Below, in pieces: positions 10,091 through 20,059 of a stretch of 64,000 nucleotides of DNA (the stretch's first letter is position 1; every line of letters begins with the position of its first letter). This DNA is from Lachnospiraceae bacterium (GTDB lineage Bacteria; Bacillota; Clostridia; Lachnospirales; Lachnospiraceae): positions 34,708 through 98,707 of the forward strand of contig SVEO01000007.1 of NCBI GenBank assembly GCA_015057275.1. The letters are read 5' to 3'. The position numbers and the translations under genes are program-made. The notes below the pieces were generated by a model that did not search any database, was not told the DNA's origin, and was given only the letters and a program-made list of their open reading frames with translations.

Positions 10091-10812
10091 TCTTTAAACG
10101 CTACCGCCACATCCAGGGCCAACTCCATCATCTGCGTGAATGAATCCTGCCGTTCCCGTGCATCCAATGCTTCGCCCGTCAAGATATGGTCAGAAACCGT
10201 GCAGATGGACAGTGCCTGCTTTCCTAAGCGAGCTGCATTCATGTAAAGTGCCGCCGCTTCCATCTCGATGGCTAACACGCCCATCTTCCGCCACTGCTCG
10301 GTGGCAGTGATGTCATCATTGTAAAATGTATCAGAAGAAAGGAAGTTGCCCACGTGATAGGAAAGACCTTTTCTCTGCGCTATTTGCACCGCTTCCGCAA
10401 GCATCGCATAATCCGCAACCGGCGCAAAGGTGCCCGGCAATTTATATTGTGAGGCGTAATTGGAATTGGTGCAGGCACCGATTCCGAGGATGATATCACG
10501 CACTTTGACCTTCTCTTGAATCGCGCCCGCTGAGCCAATGCGCATAATACGTTCCACGCCGTAAGCTTCATACAATTCGTAACTGTAGATTCCCATCGAC
10601 GGCATGCCCATACCACTCGCCATAACGGATACGCGTTCCCCTTTGTATGTGCCGGTGTAACCGCCGATACCGCGGACATTGTTCACAAGCTTTGCATTCT
10701 CCAAAAATGTCTCAGCAATCTTTTTCGCGCGCAGCGGGTCGCCCGGCATAAGAACGGTTTTCGCAAAATCCTCCGGTGTCGCGCTATTGTGTGGTGTCGG
10801 ATATGATAACAT
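10087..10812 (-). CDS. deoD: Purine nucleoside phosphorylase DeoD type
   Basis: Cleaves purine nucleosides with phosphate in nucleoside salvage. The 241-residue protein begins MLSYPTPHNSA and continues with KTVLMPGDPLRAK, the DeoD N-terminal signature. GSAGAI, the MEAAALY ribose-binding region and the VSDH motif with the catalytic aspartate are also present. I chose the ATG at 10812 because AGGAG is 8 bases upstream; the longer frame adds residues with no ribosome site. Confidence 0.95.
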   Translation of the reverse strand: MLSYPTPHNSATPEDFAKTVLMPGDPLRAKKIAETFLENAKLVNNVRGIGGYTGTYKGERVSVMASGMGMPSMGIYSYELYEAYGVERIMRIGSAGAIQEKVKVRDIILGIGACTNSNYASQYKLPGTFAPVADYAMLAEAVQIAQRKGLSYHVGNFLSSDTFYNDDITATEQWRKMGVLAIEMEAAALYMNAARLGKQALSICTVSDHILTGEALDARERQDSFTQMMELALDVAVAFKD

Positions 10813-10848
10813 AGGCAAATCTCCTCTCATTCTTAATTGTATACGAAT

Positions 10849-10877
10849 ATTTTACCATATCTACTGCAAAATGTTAA
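10849..10877 (-). promoter_or_regulatory. Sigma-A promoter of deoD
   Basis: TTAACA (10872-10877), a 17-base spacer and TAAAAT (10849-10854) on the minus strand, at the end of the YtvI-like gene and about 35 bases ahead of the deoD start. Confidence 0.72.
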
Positions 10878-11911
10878 TTTATTTTCTCATATTCTACCAC
10901 TTCTTTTAATATGAGATATGCCACCGGTCCGATAATCACGCCGAGCAATCCGAACAAATAATATCCGATATAAATGCTAATCAGGCTCATAATCGGCGAA
11001 ATCCCGACGCCTTTTCCCATTAGCCGCGGTTCCAAAATTTCCCGCGCCAAATAGCAGGCGAGAAAAATCAAAATTAGTCCGATACTCAGCTTAAGGTCTT
11101 TCATAAGCAGTGCCACGAGTGTCCATGGGATGAGCACAACACCTACACCGATCAGTGGCATAGCGTCCAAAAGGCCGATGACGATTCCCAACAACAGGGC
11201 GTACGGATTTTTCAACAGAAACAACCCCGTACCGCAAATCACCATCGTCACCAGCATAATTACCACCTGCGTTTTCAAAAAGGCAATTACCGCCACCTTC
11301 ATTTTACCGAGCATCGCCCGACAGCGGTCGCCGTACGGCATTTTCGCAAGCAGATTGTCCATACTCCGCTCATCTGCTGTTGAGTAGAAAAATGCGGAAA
11401 CAACCATTGCCATCAAAAAGATACATATCTCGATAATCTTCATCAATGTCGGTACAGAATAAGACATCACGCCGGAAATTACGCTGCTCTTGGTCCCCTC
11501 CATCAATTGAGCCATATTATCGCAAAGCATCGGATAGATAGTGTCTCTTTTGATGGCTAACGAGTCTTCCACCCGGCAACACATATCCTCCACTTCCTCG
11601 CTGATGAGTTCTCCGTAATAGCCCCACTGTGAGAGAAATCCTTTGATTTGCGTTGTCCCCTCACGAATCAGCATACATCCGAGCCATAGCACGCTTCCTA
11701 ACAAAACAATGAGCAATATTGCTGCCACAAAGCCCTTTTTAATGCGAAATTTTTCATGAAACCAACGCACCAGCGGACGTAAAATACAACTGATGGCAAA
11801 GCCCAAAATAAACGGCAGAAACAGCACAAATACATATTTAAACACAAAATAAATGGCAGCAACGGCAAAGCCAAGCTTTACGATTACTGCCAAATCTTTT
11901 TTCATTTCCAT
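10874..11911 (-). CDS. AI-2E family / YtvI-like membrane protein
   Basis: A 345-residue polytopic membrane protein of the AI-2E transporter-like superfamily. It has about eight hydrophobic segments, and the C-terminal block GLLDAMPLIGVGVVLIPW followed by the LEPRLMGKGVGISP stretch is the family hallmark. Length and organisation resemble the sporulation protein YtvI rather than the longer AI-2E exporters; a longer paralogue lies at 33344-34654. The ATG at 11911 has GGGGG 7 bases upstream. The transported substrate is not known. Confidence 0.8.
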   Translation of the reverse strand: MEMKKDLAVIVKLGFAVAAIYFVFKYVFVLFLPFILGFAISCILRPLVRWFHEKFRIKKGFVAAILLIVLLGSVLWLGCMLIREGTTQIKGFLSQWGYYGELISEEVEDMCCRVEDSLAIKRDTIYPMLCDNMAQLMEGTKSSVISGVMSYSVPTLMKIIEICIFLMAMVVSAFFYSTADERSMDNLLAKMPYGDRCRAMLGKMKVAVIAFLKTQVVIMLVTMVICGTGLFLLKNPYALLLGIVIGLLDAMPLIGVGVVLIPWTLVALLMKDLKLSIGLILIFLACYLAREILEPRLMGKGVGISPIMSLISIYIGYYLFGLLGVIIGPVAYLILKEVVEYEKIN

Positions 11912-12001
11912 CGCAACACCCCCTTATAAAAAGAGTGTTACCTATTGCAGAAAAAATATGCAACACATTGCCGCAAATCTGTTCCGATGCGAACTGCTTT
12001 T

Positions 12002-12691
12002 CTACATCTTAAAGCGGTAGCCGACGCCCCAAATTGTCTCGATGTACTGTGGCTTCTGTGTGTTGAATTCAATCTTCTCGCGAATTTTTTTAATATGCAC
12101 GGTTACTGTGGCAATTTCTCCTATGGACTCCATATCCCACACTTTACGGAACAATTCTTCCTTAGAAAATACACGATTCGGATTCGCTGCCAAAAATGCC
12201 AACACATCAAATTCCTTAGAAGTGAAGATTTTTTCTTCCCCATTGACAAAAACTCTTCTAGCGGTTCTGTCTATTTTCAAACCACGGATTTCAATCACAT
12301 CGTTTTTTACTACTGTACTGCCAATCAGACGTTCATAACGCGACAGATGCGCCTTCACACGTGCTACCAACTCGCTCGGGCTGAACGGCTTCGTGATATA
12401 GTCATCCGCGCCGAGGCCGAGACCGCGAATTTTATCAATATCATCTTTCTTGGCGGAAACCATCAGAATCGGTGTGTTTTTCACCTCGCGAATTTGCTTG
12501 CAAATCTCAAAGCCGTCAACTCCCGGCAACATCAAATCGAGAATAAACAGGTCGTACTCCTCCTGCAGAGCCCTCTCCAGACCAACGCTGCCATTATTTT
12601 CTGTAACAACCTCAAAACCGGATAATTCTAAATAATCTTTCTCTAAATCTGCAATACTCTCTTCATCTTCAATAATCAAAATCTTGCTCAT
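12002..12691 (-). CDS. OmpR-family response regulator
   Basis: A 229-residue two-component response regulator. The receiver domain (about 1-120) has acidic residues IEDEE near the start, the phosphoacceptor Asp52 in ILDLMLPGVDG and the conserved lysine in MVSAKKDD. The C-terminal winged helix (about 130-229) has TSKEFDVLAFLAANPNRVFS and VTVHIKKIREKIE, typical of OmpR/PhoB. It is followed 33 bases downstream on the strand order by its kinase partner at 12725-13804. The stimulus is unknown. Confidence 0.92.
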   Translation of the reverse strand: MSKILIIEDEESIADLEKDYLELSGFEVVTENNGSVGLERALQEEYDLFILDLMLPGVDGFEICKQIREVKNTPILMVSAKKDDIDKIRGLGLGADDYITKPFSPSELVARVKAHLSRYERLIGSTVVKNDVIEIRGLKIDRTARRVFVNGEEKIFTSKEFDVLAFLAANPNRVFSKEELFRKVWDMESIGEIATVTVHIKKIREKIEFNTQKPQYIETIWGVGYRFKM

Positions 12692-12724
12692 GTTTTATCT
12701 CCTTTACGTAACATATTATATCTC

Positions 12725-13804
12725 TTAATTTGACGTATTCGACGCCTTTTCTTCCATTAAAATCGGTTCATAATATTTACGGATAGAAAAATGAATCGTT
12801 GTACCAATGCCTTCCTTACTCGTCGCCCACACACGACCTCCATGCGCCTCAATGACCTTTTGCACAACCGATAATCCGATGCCGCTGCCTCCCTGCGATG
12901 AATTACGCGATGTATCCGTACGGTAGAAGCGGTCAAAAATATACGGCAAATCCTTAGCTGCAATGCCTTTGCCGGAATCCTCAAATTCTATGTGTATAAA
13001 GTCGCCCTCATCTAACAGACGAATGTTCATCCTGCCATTCTGCTTACCCATATACTTAATTGCGTTCGAGATAATGTTGCTAATCGCACGGCTAAATTGC
13101 TCCGGATCGGCAATCATGACCGTATCCTGCGGCAGTTCGTTCGTATATGAAACTTCAATATTCTTTGAATCAAGGTCCATGGTAATTTCATCGACGCAAT
13201 CTTCGAAATAGTGCGTCACGTTAACCTTTTGGAAGTTGAACGGAATGCGGTTTGTATCAAGCTGCGAATATACGGTCAACTCGCTGAGTAACTGATTCAT
13301 CTCGTTCGTCTTCGTATAAATAATACGAATATACTTGTCTACCTTTTCCGGGGTGTCTGCAACCCCATCCATAATACCTTCCACATAACCGCGAATGGCT
13401 GTAATCGGGGTTTTCAAATCGTGTGAAATATTGCTAATTAATTCACGATTTTCTTCATCAAATTGGATTTTCTCCTCCGCTGTCTCCTTTAGTCGCAAGC
13501 GCATCTGTTCAAAGTCCTCAAATACTTCGCCGAACTCATCCTTCTGCTTGCGGGTAAGTTCAAAATCAAGATTCCCTTTCTCAATCATCTTTGCTGCTTT
13601 TTTTAACTTATTGAGCGGGGCAATCACGCTATAGTAAATCCATACCATCAGCAAACTGTCAACAGAAATAATAATGATGATAACGTTTTGTATTACGTCT
13701 CGTAATTCTGTCGGTGCTGCAAAGCGAATCGCCAGCGCAAATGTAACAAACGGAAGCAATGCGATGATAGCGGTCGCTATTTTTATTTTCGTACTTAACT
13801 TCAT
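12725..13804 (-). CDS. Sensor histidine kinase
   Basis: A 359-residue membrane histidine kinase with two N-terminal transmembrane segments and almost no external loop. A HAMP-like region follows (APLNKLKKAAKMIEKGN). The phosphoacceptor His128 lies in NISHDLKTPITAIRGY. The ATPase has SNIISNAIKY, DSGKGI and GGSGIGLSVV boxes. The short sensor loop suggests intramembrane sensing. The ATG at 13804 follows a GAGG site that lies in a long inverted repeat. It is transcribed ahead of the regulator at 12002-12691, so the kinase is the upstream gene. Confidence 0.9.
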   Translation of the reverse strand: MKLSTKIKIATAIIALLPFVTFALAIRFAAPTELRDVIQNVIIIIISVDSLLMVWIYYSVIAPLNKLKKAAKMIEKGNLDFELTRKQKDEFGEVFEDFEQMRLRLKETAEEKIQFDEENRELISNISHDLKTPITAIRGYVEGIMDGVADTPEKVDKYIRIIYTKTNEMNQLLSELTVYSQLDTNRIPFNFQKVNVTHYFEDCVDEITMDLDSKNIEVSYTNELPQDTVMIADPEQFSRAISNIISNAIKYMGKQNGRMNIRLLDEGDFIHIEFEDSGKGIAAKDLPYIFDRFYRTDTSRNSSQGGSGIGLSVVQKVIEAHGGRVWATSKEGIGTTIHFSIRKYYEPILMEEKASNTSN

Positions 13805-13813
13805 AGAAAAAGA

Positions 13814-13863
13814 CCTCACTGGCACTCTTTTTATCTTCTAAATAAGAGTATATCACAGTGAGG
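13814..13863 (-). promoter_or_regulatory. Long interrupted palindrome before kinase gene
   Basis: Arms CCTCACTG (13814-13821) and CAGTGAGG (13856-13863) pair perfectly. Inside them ACTCTT (13824-13829) pairs with AAGAGT (13844-13849). One arm contains the kinase gene's Shine-Dalgarno site and the other lies beside a TATACT -10-like sequence. It may be an operator or an RNA structure limiting translation. Confidence 0.45.
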
Positions 13864-13892
13864 TTCAAATGCCTAATAAACTTTCTGTAAAA

Positions 13893-15083
13893 TTATGCAA
13901 GATATTGCTTTAATGTGTCAACCTTGTCTAACTTTTCCCACGGAAGATCGATGTCAGTGCGTCCGAAATGACCATACGCGGATGTTTGTCCGTAAATCGG
14001 TCTTCTTAAATCGAGCATCTTGATAATGCCGGCGGGTCTTAAATCGAAATGCTTGCGAACAATGTCCACCAACTTCTCGTCACTAAGCTTGCCGGTGCCG
14101 AACGTATCGACCATAACAGAGGTCGGTCTTGCCACACCAATAGCGTAAGATAATTGGATCTCGCATTTGTCCGCGAGGCCTGCTGCTACAATGTTCTTTG
14201 CCACGTAACGAGCTGCATACGCCGCAGAACGGTCAACCTTCGTGCAGTCCTTTCCGGAGAATGCACCGCCGCCGTGTCTTGCATAGCCACCGTAGGTATC
14301 TACGATAATCTTTCTGCCTGTCAATCCGCTGTCGCCGTTCGGTCCGCCGATAACAAAGCGTCCGGTCGGATTGATAAAAAACTTTGTGTTTTCATCCACC
14401 ATATCCTGCGGAAGAACCGGTTCGAAAATATACTGCTTTACATCTGCGTGAATCTGCTCCTGGGTAACTTCCGGTGCGTGCTGTGTGGATAACACAACTG
14501 CGTCCAAACGAACCGGCTTGCCTGCCTCGTCGTACTCCACCGTTACCTGTGTCTTGCCGTCCGGGCGCAGGTAAGGCAATGTGCCGTTCTTACGCACTTC
14601 GGTCAGCTTTCTGGAGAGCTTGTGTGCCAGTGCAATCGGATAAGGCATGTACTCTTCGGTCTCGTTGCTGGCATAACCGAACATCATCCCCTGGTCGCCG
14701 GCACCGATTGCCTCGATATCCTCATCACTCATTGTATTTTCTCTGGCTTCCAATGCCTTGTTGACACCCATCGCAATATCCGCAGACTGCTTATCGAGCG
14801 CCACCATGACCGCACAACTGTTACCGTCAAAACCCTTTTCTGAGCTGTCGTAACCGATTTCCACAACGGTATCGCGCACAATCTTTTGATAGTCCACGTT
14901 TGCCTTTGTGGTAATCTCTCCCATAACCATCACAAAACCGGTGTTTGTACATGTCTCACATGCCACACGGCTCATCGGATCCTGTGCAAGCAGAGCATCT
15001 AAAATACGGTCAGAAACCGCATCGCATATTTTATCCGGATGTCCCTCAGTAACAGACTCGGATGTAAATAATTTCTTATCCAT
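13893..15083 (-). CDS. metK: S-adenosylmethionine synthetase
   Basis: Makes S-adenosylmethionine from methionine and ATP. It has 396 residues. Motifs [24 protein letters not shown] and [16 protein letters not shown] are the MetK signatures. The start at 15083 ([11 protein letters not shown]) has GGAGG 5 bases upstream. The gene follows murA by only about 16 bases, so it is probably co-transcribed with murA; no SAM riboswitch fits in that gap. Confidence 0.98.
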   Translation of the reverse strand: MDKKLFTSESVTEGHPDKICDAVSDRILDALLAQDPMSRVACETCTNTGFVMVMGEITTKANVDYQKIVRDTVVEIGYDSSEKGFDGNSCAVMVALDKQSADIAMGVNKALEARENTMSDEDIEAIGAGDQGMMFGYASNETEEYMPYPIALAHKLSRKLTEVRKNGTLPYLRPDGKTQVTVEYDEAGKPVRLDAVVLSTQHAPEVTQEQIHADVKQYIFEPVLPQDMVDENTKFFINPTGRFVIGGPNGDSGLTGRKIIVDTYGGYARHGGGAFSGKDCTKVDRSAAYAARYVAKNIVAAGLADKCEIQLSYAIGVARPTSVMVDTFGTGKLSDEKLVDIVRKHFDLRPAGIIKMLDLRRPIYGQTSAYGHFGRTDIDLPWEKLDKVDTLKQYLA

Positions 15084-15099
15084 TCGTACCTCCACGTAC

Positions 15100-16392
15100 T
15101 TATACTACCTTGTATTTAAATTCAATGATTTCTCTCTCGTTTGTCACGACTGCAATGTTAGCTCCCAGTGCGCGTAATTTTTCATCAAAACGCTCGTATC
15201 CTCTTAAAATATACTTGATTCCATCAACAATCGTGTAGCCCTTGGCTGCAAGTCCGGCAATGACTAAAGCCGCGCCGGCACGTAAATCCGGTGCAGAAAC
15301 TTCTGCGCCCTTGTACTCCGGTACACCGGTAATAATCGCCAGATTTCCTTCCACCTTTACGTCAGCACCCATGCGTGCAAGTTCATCTAAATATTTAAAT
15401 CTTGTTTCAAAAATGCTCTCAATGACAATGCTTGTACCGGAAGAAAGTCCAAGCGTCACGCCAATCTGTGGCTGCATATCGGTCGGAAAGCCCGGATACG
15501 GCAAGGTTTTAACATGTGTTGACTTAATCACATCGGATGCAATCACGTGCACCGCATCGTCATACTCCATGACCGTGCTGCCCATCTCGCGCAATTTGGA
15601 TGTAATCGCCTCTAAATGCTTCGGAATAACATTTCTTACTAAAACATTTCCGCGTGTAGCTGCTGCAGCAAACATAAACGTACCTGCTTCAATCTGATCC
15701 GGAATAATCGAATATTCACAGCCATGCAGCTTCTCTACGCCACGGATACGAATCACGTCCGTACCTGCACCGCGAATGTTCGCACCCATGCGATTTAACA
15801 TGTTCGCCACATCAACGACATGTGGCTCTTTGGCTGCATTCTCAATAATCGTATATCCGTCAGCAAGCACCGCTGCCATCATAACATTGATTGAGGCACC
15901 TACGGATACAACGTCCATGTAAATATGCTGACCATACAAATGATCCGCATAGGTATAAACCATACCATTACTGATTTCCACATCTGCACCGAGTGCTCGA
16001 AAACCTTTGATGTGCTGGTCAATCGGACGGCTTCCGATGTCACAGCCACCCGGCAGTGCAACTTCTGCCTTACCGGCCTTACCTAAAAATGCTCCTAATA
16101 AATAGTAGGAAGCTCTCATTTTCTTAATATATTCATAATCTACACGATAAGAGTGAATCGTGCTCGCATTAATCTTCACGGTATGACGGTCAATTCGCTC
16201 AACTTTAATGCCGGTATCCTGAATCGCCTGCAACAGTAAGTTCACGTCCTTAACGTCCGGCAAATTTTCAAGAAGCATCTCCTCGTCCGTCATAACAGCG
16301 GCCGCAATAATCGCAAGGGCTGCGTTCTTCGCTCCGCCGATTTCAACTTCTCCTATTAAAGGTTTTCCTCCACTAATTATGTATTGTTCCAT
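15100..16392 (-). CDS. murA: UDP-GlcNAc 1-carboxyvinyltransferase
   Basis: First committed step of peptidoglycan precursor synthesis: transfers enolpyruvate from phosphoenolpyruvate to UDP-GlcNAc. It has 430 residues. The N-terminal [10 protein letters not shown] loop is present, and the catalytic cysteine (about residue 117) lies in [14 protein letters not shown], the fosfomycin target. The ATG at 16392 has GGAGGG 4 bases upstream. It heads a probable murA-metK operon from the promoter at 16476-16503. Confidence 0.97.
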   Translation of the reverse strand: MEQYIISGGKPLIGEVEIGGAKNAALAIIAAAVMTDEEMLLENLPDVKDVNLLLQAIQDTGIKVERIDRHTVKINASTIHSYRVDYEYIKKMRASYYLLGAFLGKAGKAEVALPGGCDIGSRPIDQHIKGFRALGADVEISNGMVYTYADHLYGQHIYMDVVSVGASINVMMAAVLADGYTIIENAAKEPHVVDVANMLNRMGANIRGAGTDVIRIRGVEKLHGCEYSIIPDQIEAGTFMFAAAATRGNVLVRNVIPKHLEAITSKLREMGSTVMEYDDAVHVIASDVIKSTHVKTLPYPGFPTDMQPQIGVTLGLSSGTSIVIESIFETRFKYLDELARMGADVKVEGNLAIITGVPEYKGAEVSAPDLRAGAALVIAGLAAKGYTIVDGIKYILRGYERFDEKLRALGANIAVVTNEREIIEFKYKVV

Positions 16393-16475
16393 AATTCCCT
16401 CCAAGGCTCGGGCTTACTGCCCATAGTGCAAACTTTATTCTAAATCAATATGATATAAAAGTCATAGTTTATAAA

Positions 16476-16503
16476 ATTATAACACAATCTTCTCTTTTGT
16501 AAA
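16476..16503 (-). promoter_or_regulatory. Promoter of murA-metK
   Basis: TTTACA (16498-16503), a 16-base spacer and TATAAT (16476-16481) on the minus strand. It lies in the divergent region between murA and the plus-strand methyltransferase. Confidence 0.75.
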
Positions 16504-16644
16504 ATGCTTTTTCGCAAAAAACAAAAGATTTTCGTTGCCAATCATCGGCTTATCTTATATACTATCCTTAATTGCTAATATCTATGACAAAATTTTACTA
16601 TAGGTATTGTTTATTATGTAAATTTGTCAGAAAGGACATTTTCT

Positions 16645-17529
16645 ATGTGGATTGCAGATCTTTGGAAGGACTATCAGGTGATTGACTGCTCAGGCGGCGA
16701 GAAACTGGAGTCCTGGCAGAAATATTTACTGATTCGTCCGGACCCACAGGTTATTTGGAATACACCGAAGACAGAAAAGGGTTGGAAAAAACCGAATGCA
16801 CACTATTTCCGTAGCCAGAAAGGCGGCGGACAATGGACCTTTTACGACTTGCCGGAGCAGTGGTCGGTTGATTATACGCTTCCGTGCGAGCGCACGCTGA
16901 GCTTCCAGTTGAAGCCGTTCAGTTTTAAGCACACCGGCTTATTCCCGGAGCAGGCAGCGAATTGGGACTGGTTTTCTGAGCTGATTGTGAAAGCTGACAG
17001 GCCGATTAAAGTTTTGAATTTATTTGCTTACACCGGAGGTGCAACGCTTGCCGCGGCAGCCGCAGGCGCGAGTGTGACACATGTAGACGCCTCCAAAGGT
17101 ATGGTACAGTGGGCCAAAGAAAATGCACGCAGCTCCGGTCTTGCCGAAGCACCGATTCGTTGGATTGTCGATGATTGCGTGAAGTTTGTCGAGCGCGAAA
17201 TTCGCCGCGGCAATCATTATGATGCGATTATTATGGACCCGCCGTCGTACGGTCGCGGCCCGAAAGGCGAGATTTGGAAAATCGAGGACTCCATCTACTC
17301 TTTCGTCGCACTTTGCAGGCAGCTGCTCAGCGACAATCCGCTGTTTTTCCTCATTAATTCTTACACAACCGGACTTGCACCGAGCGTACTGACTTATATG
17401 CTCTCAACCGAAATCGTCAAAGATTTTTCCGGCACCGTAAAGTCGGACGAGCTGGGCTTGCCGGTCAAACATACCGGACTGATTCTCCCGTGCGGGGCAT
17501 CCGGCAGAGTCGAATTTAATAAATTATAA
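16645..17529 (+). CDS. Class I SAM-dependent methyltransferase (RlmK/RlmI-like)
   Basis: The only convincing plus-strand gene in the window: 294 residues. The SAM-binding motif is VLNLFAYTGGATLAAAAAGA, followed by THVDASKGMV and the catalytic-type motif IIMDPPSYGRG. This layout matches the SAM-dependent rRNA-type methyltransferases related to the RlmK half of RlmL and RlmI, though the PUA domain of RlmI is absent. I chose the ATG at 16645 because AAAGGA lies 8 bases upstream; the TTG at 16624 has none. The target nucleotide is not known. A shared terminator ends it and the opposing ydcF. Confidence 0.85.
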   Translation: MWIADLWKDYQVIDCSGGEKLESWQKYLLIRPDPQVIWNTPKTEKGWKKPNAHYFRSQKGGGQWTFYDLPEQWSVDYTLPCERTLSFQLKPFSFKHTGLFPEQAANWDWFSELIVKADRPIKVLNLFAYTGGATLAAAAAGASVTHVDASKGMVQWAKENARSSGLAEAPIRWIVDDCVKFVEREIRRGNHYDAIIMDPPSYGRGPKGEIWKIEDSIYSFVALCRQLLSDNPLFFLINSYTTGLAPSVLTYMLSTEIVKDFSGTVKSDELGLPVKHTGLILPCGASGRVEFNKL

Positions 17530-17534
17530 CAAAC

Positions 17535-17565
17535 AAGCCTGTGGTGTTCCCATCTCCACAGGCTT
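17535..17565. terminator. Bidirectional terminator
   Basis: Perfect 10-bp stem AAGCCTGTGG / CCACAGGCTT, with T-rich sequence on both sides. It lies between the convergent stops of the methyltransferase (plus) and the YdcF gene (minus). Confidence 0.85.
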
Positions 17566-17571
17566 ATTTCA

Positions 17572-18249
17572 TCAATCTTTATCATTCGTCACATTTCCGT
17601 TACCACTAACCGGAATTGTCTCCCCGAGGTATGTCGGCTCCGGCTTGCCGATGGCCGTGATAAAATCTTTATTTCGTGCTAGAATTTCACGCGCTTCGCG
17701 CATGAACTGACCGGCATAAGCCCGCGGATCTGAGGCCACACCATATGCCTCGATTCCCAATGCCTCCGCCACATATAAGGCACGATACAGATGGTATTCC
17801 TGCGTAACAATCACAATCTTATCCGCCTGAAAAATCTCTTTCGCGCGATACATACTTTCATATGTGGAGAATCCGGCATGGTCCATAAAAATATCCTCCG
17901 ACGGCACACCGGCATCAATGGCGAATTGCTTCATTACATTTACTTCGTCATAATCCACTTGTCCATGGTCGCCACTCATCAATAGCTTCGGCGCCACACC
18001 GCCCTCGTACAGAGCAATGCCCTGCTCCAACCGGTCGTTTAACATATGGCTCGGCATATTATCTTCCCACACACCGGCACCAAGCACGACAATACAATCC
18101 ACACCTTCCAATTCGTCAGCCTCTTCCTCGGACAAAATACGGTCGGCCATAGAACTTTTCACATATTGATTAATGCACAACACAATCACCGTTCCTACAA
18201 TCCCGATACCAATCAGTCCGAAAATCAGCTTCTTCCTTATTTTCTTCAT
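17572..18249 (-). CDS. YdcF/SanA-family membrane protein (DUF218)
   Basis: A 225-residue protein with one N-terminal membrane segment (about 8-27) and a DUF218 domain. The block CIVVLGAGVWEDNMPSHMLN, then PKLLMSGDHG and IVTQEYHLYRALYVA, are the conserved stretches of SanA/YdcF proteins, which are linked to envelope integrity. The enzymatic activity of the family is not established. It is the last gene after nifS and nifU on this strand. Confidence 0.85.
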   Translation of the reverse strand: MKKIRKKLIFGLIGIGIVGTVIVLCINQYVKSSMADRILSEEEADELEGVDCIVVLGAGVWEDNMPSHMLNDRLEQGIALYEGGVAPKLLMSGDHGQVDYDEVNVMKQFAIDAGVPSEDIFMDHAGFSTYESMYRAKEIFQADKIVIVTQEYHLYRALYVAEALGIEAYGVASDPRAYAGQFMREAREILARNKDFITAIGKPEPTYLGETIPVSGNGNVTNDKD

Positions 18250-18280
18250 TTGTAACTCACCCTTATTTTATCTTTCGTAA

Positions 18281-18721
18281 TTATAAATTCTCGTTTTCTT
18301 CTCTGTCGTGAATATCCTCTTTCGGCTCTTTTAAGCCTTCGATGGTAATTCCGTGCTTCTTTGCATAATCCCAAAGCGCCGCATGAATCGCCTCCTCAGC
18401 GAGCAGGGAGCAATGTACTTTTACCTGTGGCAGACCATCCAAGGCATCCATGACCGCTTTATTTGTCACCTGCAATGCTTCGTAAATAGTCTTTCCCTTC
18501 ACAAGCTCGGTCGCCATACTGCTGGTCGCAACCGCAGCTCCGCAGCCGAATGTCTTAAACTTACAATCCTTAATTACCTTTGTTTCTTCATCTACTTCAA
18601 GATAGATACGCATAATATCTCCGCACTTAGCATTGCCGACTGTGCCAACACCGTCTGCGTGCGGCAACTCGCCCATATTTCGCGGGTTCATAAAATGGTC
18701 CATAACTTTTTCGCTATACAT
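18281..18721 (-). CDS. nifU: Fe-S cluster scaffold protein NifU/IscU-type
   Basis: A 146-residue scaffold on which iron-sulfur clusters are built. The three cluster-ligand cysteines are visible in GNAKCGD, FKTFGCGAAVA and VHCSLLAEEAI. The Asp in KCGD also belongs to the active site. It is 10 bases downstream of the cysteine desulfurase gene, the usual nifS-nifU pair of Clostridia. A short charged C-terminal tail follows the domain. Confidence 0.93.
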   Translation of the reverse strand: MYSEKVMDHFMNPRNMGELPHADGVGTVGNAKCGDIMRIYLEVDEETKVIKDCKFKTFGCGAAVATSSMATELVKGKTIYEALQVTNKAVMDALDGLPQVKVHCSLLAEEAIHAALWDYAKKHGITIEGLKEPKEDIHDREENENL

Positions 18722-18731
18722 TGGCCACCTC

Positions 18732-19910
18732 CTAATTCTCTTTTACAAAATCCTCGTATAATGGAGACATACTGCGCAGTCGCTCCACAATCGCAGACAG
18801 CTTTTCTATCACATAATCCAGTTCCTCTTTTGTCGTTTCCTCTGACAAAGTGAGGCGCAGTGAACCGTGTGCAATCTCATGCGGTAAACCGATGGCTAAC
18901 AGCACATGTGACGGGTCCAGCGAACCGGACGTACATGCTGATCCGCTCGATGCACAGATTCCAACCGAGTCAAGCATAATCAAAAGCGACTCGCCCTCAA
19001 TAAAACGAAAGCAGAAATTAACATTGTTTGGCAAGCGTTTTACCGGATGTCCGTTTAATTTTGCAAACGGAATTTTTGTCTGAATCTGCGCCATGAGATA
19101 ATCGCGTAGTTTACTCATCTTATGACTGTTCTCCACCAAATTTTCCACTGCCAGTTCCGCAGCTTTGCCCATGCCGATAATGCCCGGCACATTATGTGTG
19201 CTGCCGCGTCTACCCCGTTCCTGAGCGCCACCATGCAAGTATGTCTGTATTTTAACACCTTTTCTTATATAAAGAAATCCCACACCTTTCGGCCCGTGAA
19301 ATTTATGTGCACTCGCGCTTAACAAATCAATGTTCATATCTTCCACATTCATCGGCACGTGACCAAATGCCTGCACCGCATCGGTGTGGAAAAGAACGCC
19401 ATGTTCCTTTGCAATTCTGCCAATCTCTGCAATCGGCTGTATCGTTCCGATTTCATTATTGGCAAACATAACGCTGATTAACACAGTTGTCGGACGAATC
19501 GCTGCCTTAAGCTCGTCCAGCTTTACTACCCCATTCTCATCCACATTAAGATACGTCACTTCATAACCACACTTTTCTAAATATTCGCACGTATGCAAAA
19601 TCGCATGATGCTCAATTTTGGTGGTAATGATATGGTTGCCCTTCGTTTTTAACGCATCCGCCACACCCTTTATCGCCCAGTTGTCACTCTCGCTCCCGCC
19701 GGAGGTAAAGTAAATCTCATTTGGCGTTGCTCCGATGACTGCCGCCACCTGTGCGCGGGCTTTTTCGATAGCTGCCTTGCTTTTTCTTGCCGATGCATAA
19801 ATTCCAGCCGGATTACTAAAATTTTCGCTAAAATACGGCAACATTTCATCTAAAACTGCCGTATGCAACTTTGTAGTCGCCGCATTATCTAAATATATAA
19901 GATTATTCAT
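18732..19910 (-). CDS. nifS: Cysteine desulfurase
   Basis: A 392-residue PLP enzyme that removes sulfur from cysteine for Fe-S cluster assembly. The PLP lysine is in SASAHKFHGPKGVGFLYI and the active cysteine in CASSGSACTSGSLDPSHVL. N-terminal YLDNAATTKL is typical. The ATG at 19910 follows a GGAG site. It forms an operon with nifU from a consensus promoter at 19952-19979. No Rrf2-type regulator gene is adjacent. Confidence 0.95.
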   Translation of the reverse strand: MNNLIYLDNAATTKLHTAVLDEMLPYFSENFSNPAGIYASARKSKAAIEKARAQVAAVIGATPNEIYFTSGGSESDNWAIKGVADALKTKGNHIITTKIEHHAILHTCEYLEKCGYEVTYLNVDENGVVKLDELKAAIRPTTVLISVMFANNEIGTIQPIAEIGRIAKEHGVLFHTDAVQAFGHVPMNVEDMNIDLLSASAHKFHGPKGVGFLYIRKGVKIQTYLHGGAQERGRRGSTHNVPGIIGMGKAAELAVENLVENSHKMSKLRDYLMAQIQTKIPFAKLNGHPVKRLPNNVNFCFRFIEGESLLIMLDSVGICASSGSACTSGSLDPSHVLLAIGLPHEIAHGSLRLTLSEETTKEELDYVIEKLSAIVERLRSMSPLYEDFVKEN

Positions 19911-19951
19911 TTTATCACTCCTTTTCCTAGTGTTTTTGTATGATTAATTTT

Positions 19952-19979
19952 ATTATATACTTTCTACTTACAATGTCAA
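19952..19979 (-). promoter_or_regulatory. Sigma-A promoter of nifS-nifU
   Basis: TTGACA (19974-19979), a 16-base spacer and TATAAT (19952-19957) on the minus strand, both hexamers perfect. Confidence 0.88.
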
Positions 19980-19985
19980 GCAAAA

Positions 19986-20022
19986 AATCAGCAGAATAAC
20001 TTTTAACATTACTCTGCTGATT
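19986..20022 (-). terminator. Intrinsic terminator after GH127 gene
   Basis: Stem AATCAGCAGA / TCTGCTGATT with a 17-base loop; on the minus strand it is followed by TTTTTT. It ends the arabinofuranosidase transcript just before the nifS promoter. Confidence 0.85.
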
Positions 20023-20059
20023 TATATTTTAGTTTTATTTCATGAAATTATGCTTCAGA

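Noticed and set aside
11945..12625. Long plus-strand frame antisense to the response regulator
   Set aside because: It mirrors a well-conserved gene on the other strand, has no ribosome site of its own and no recognisable protein.
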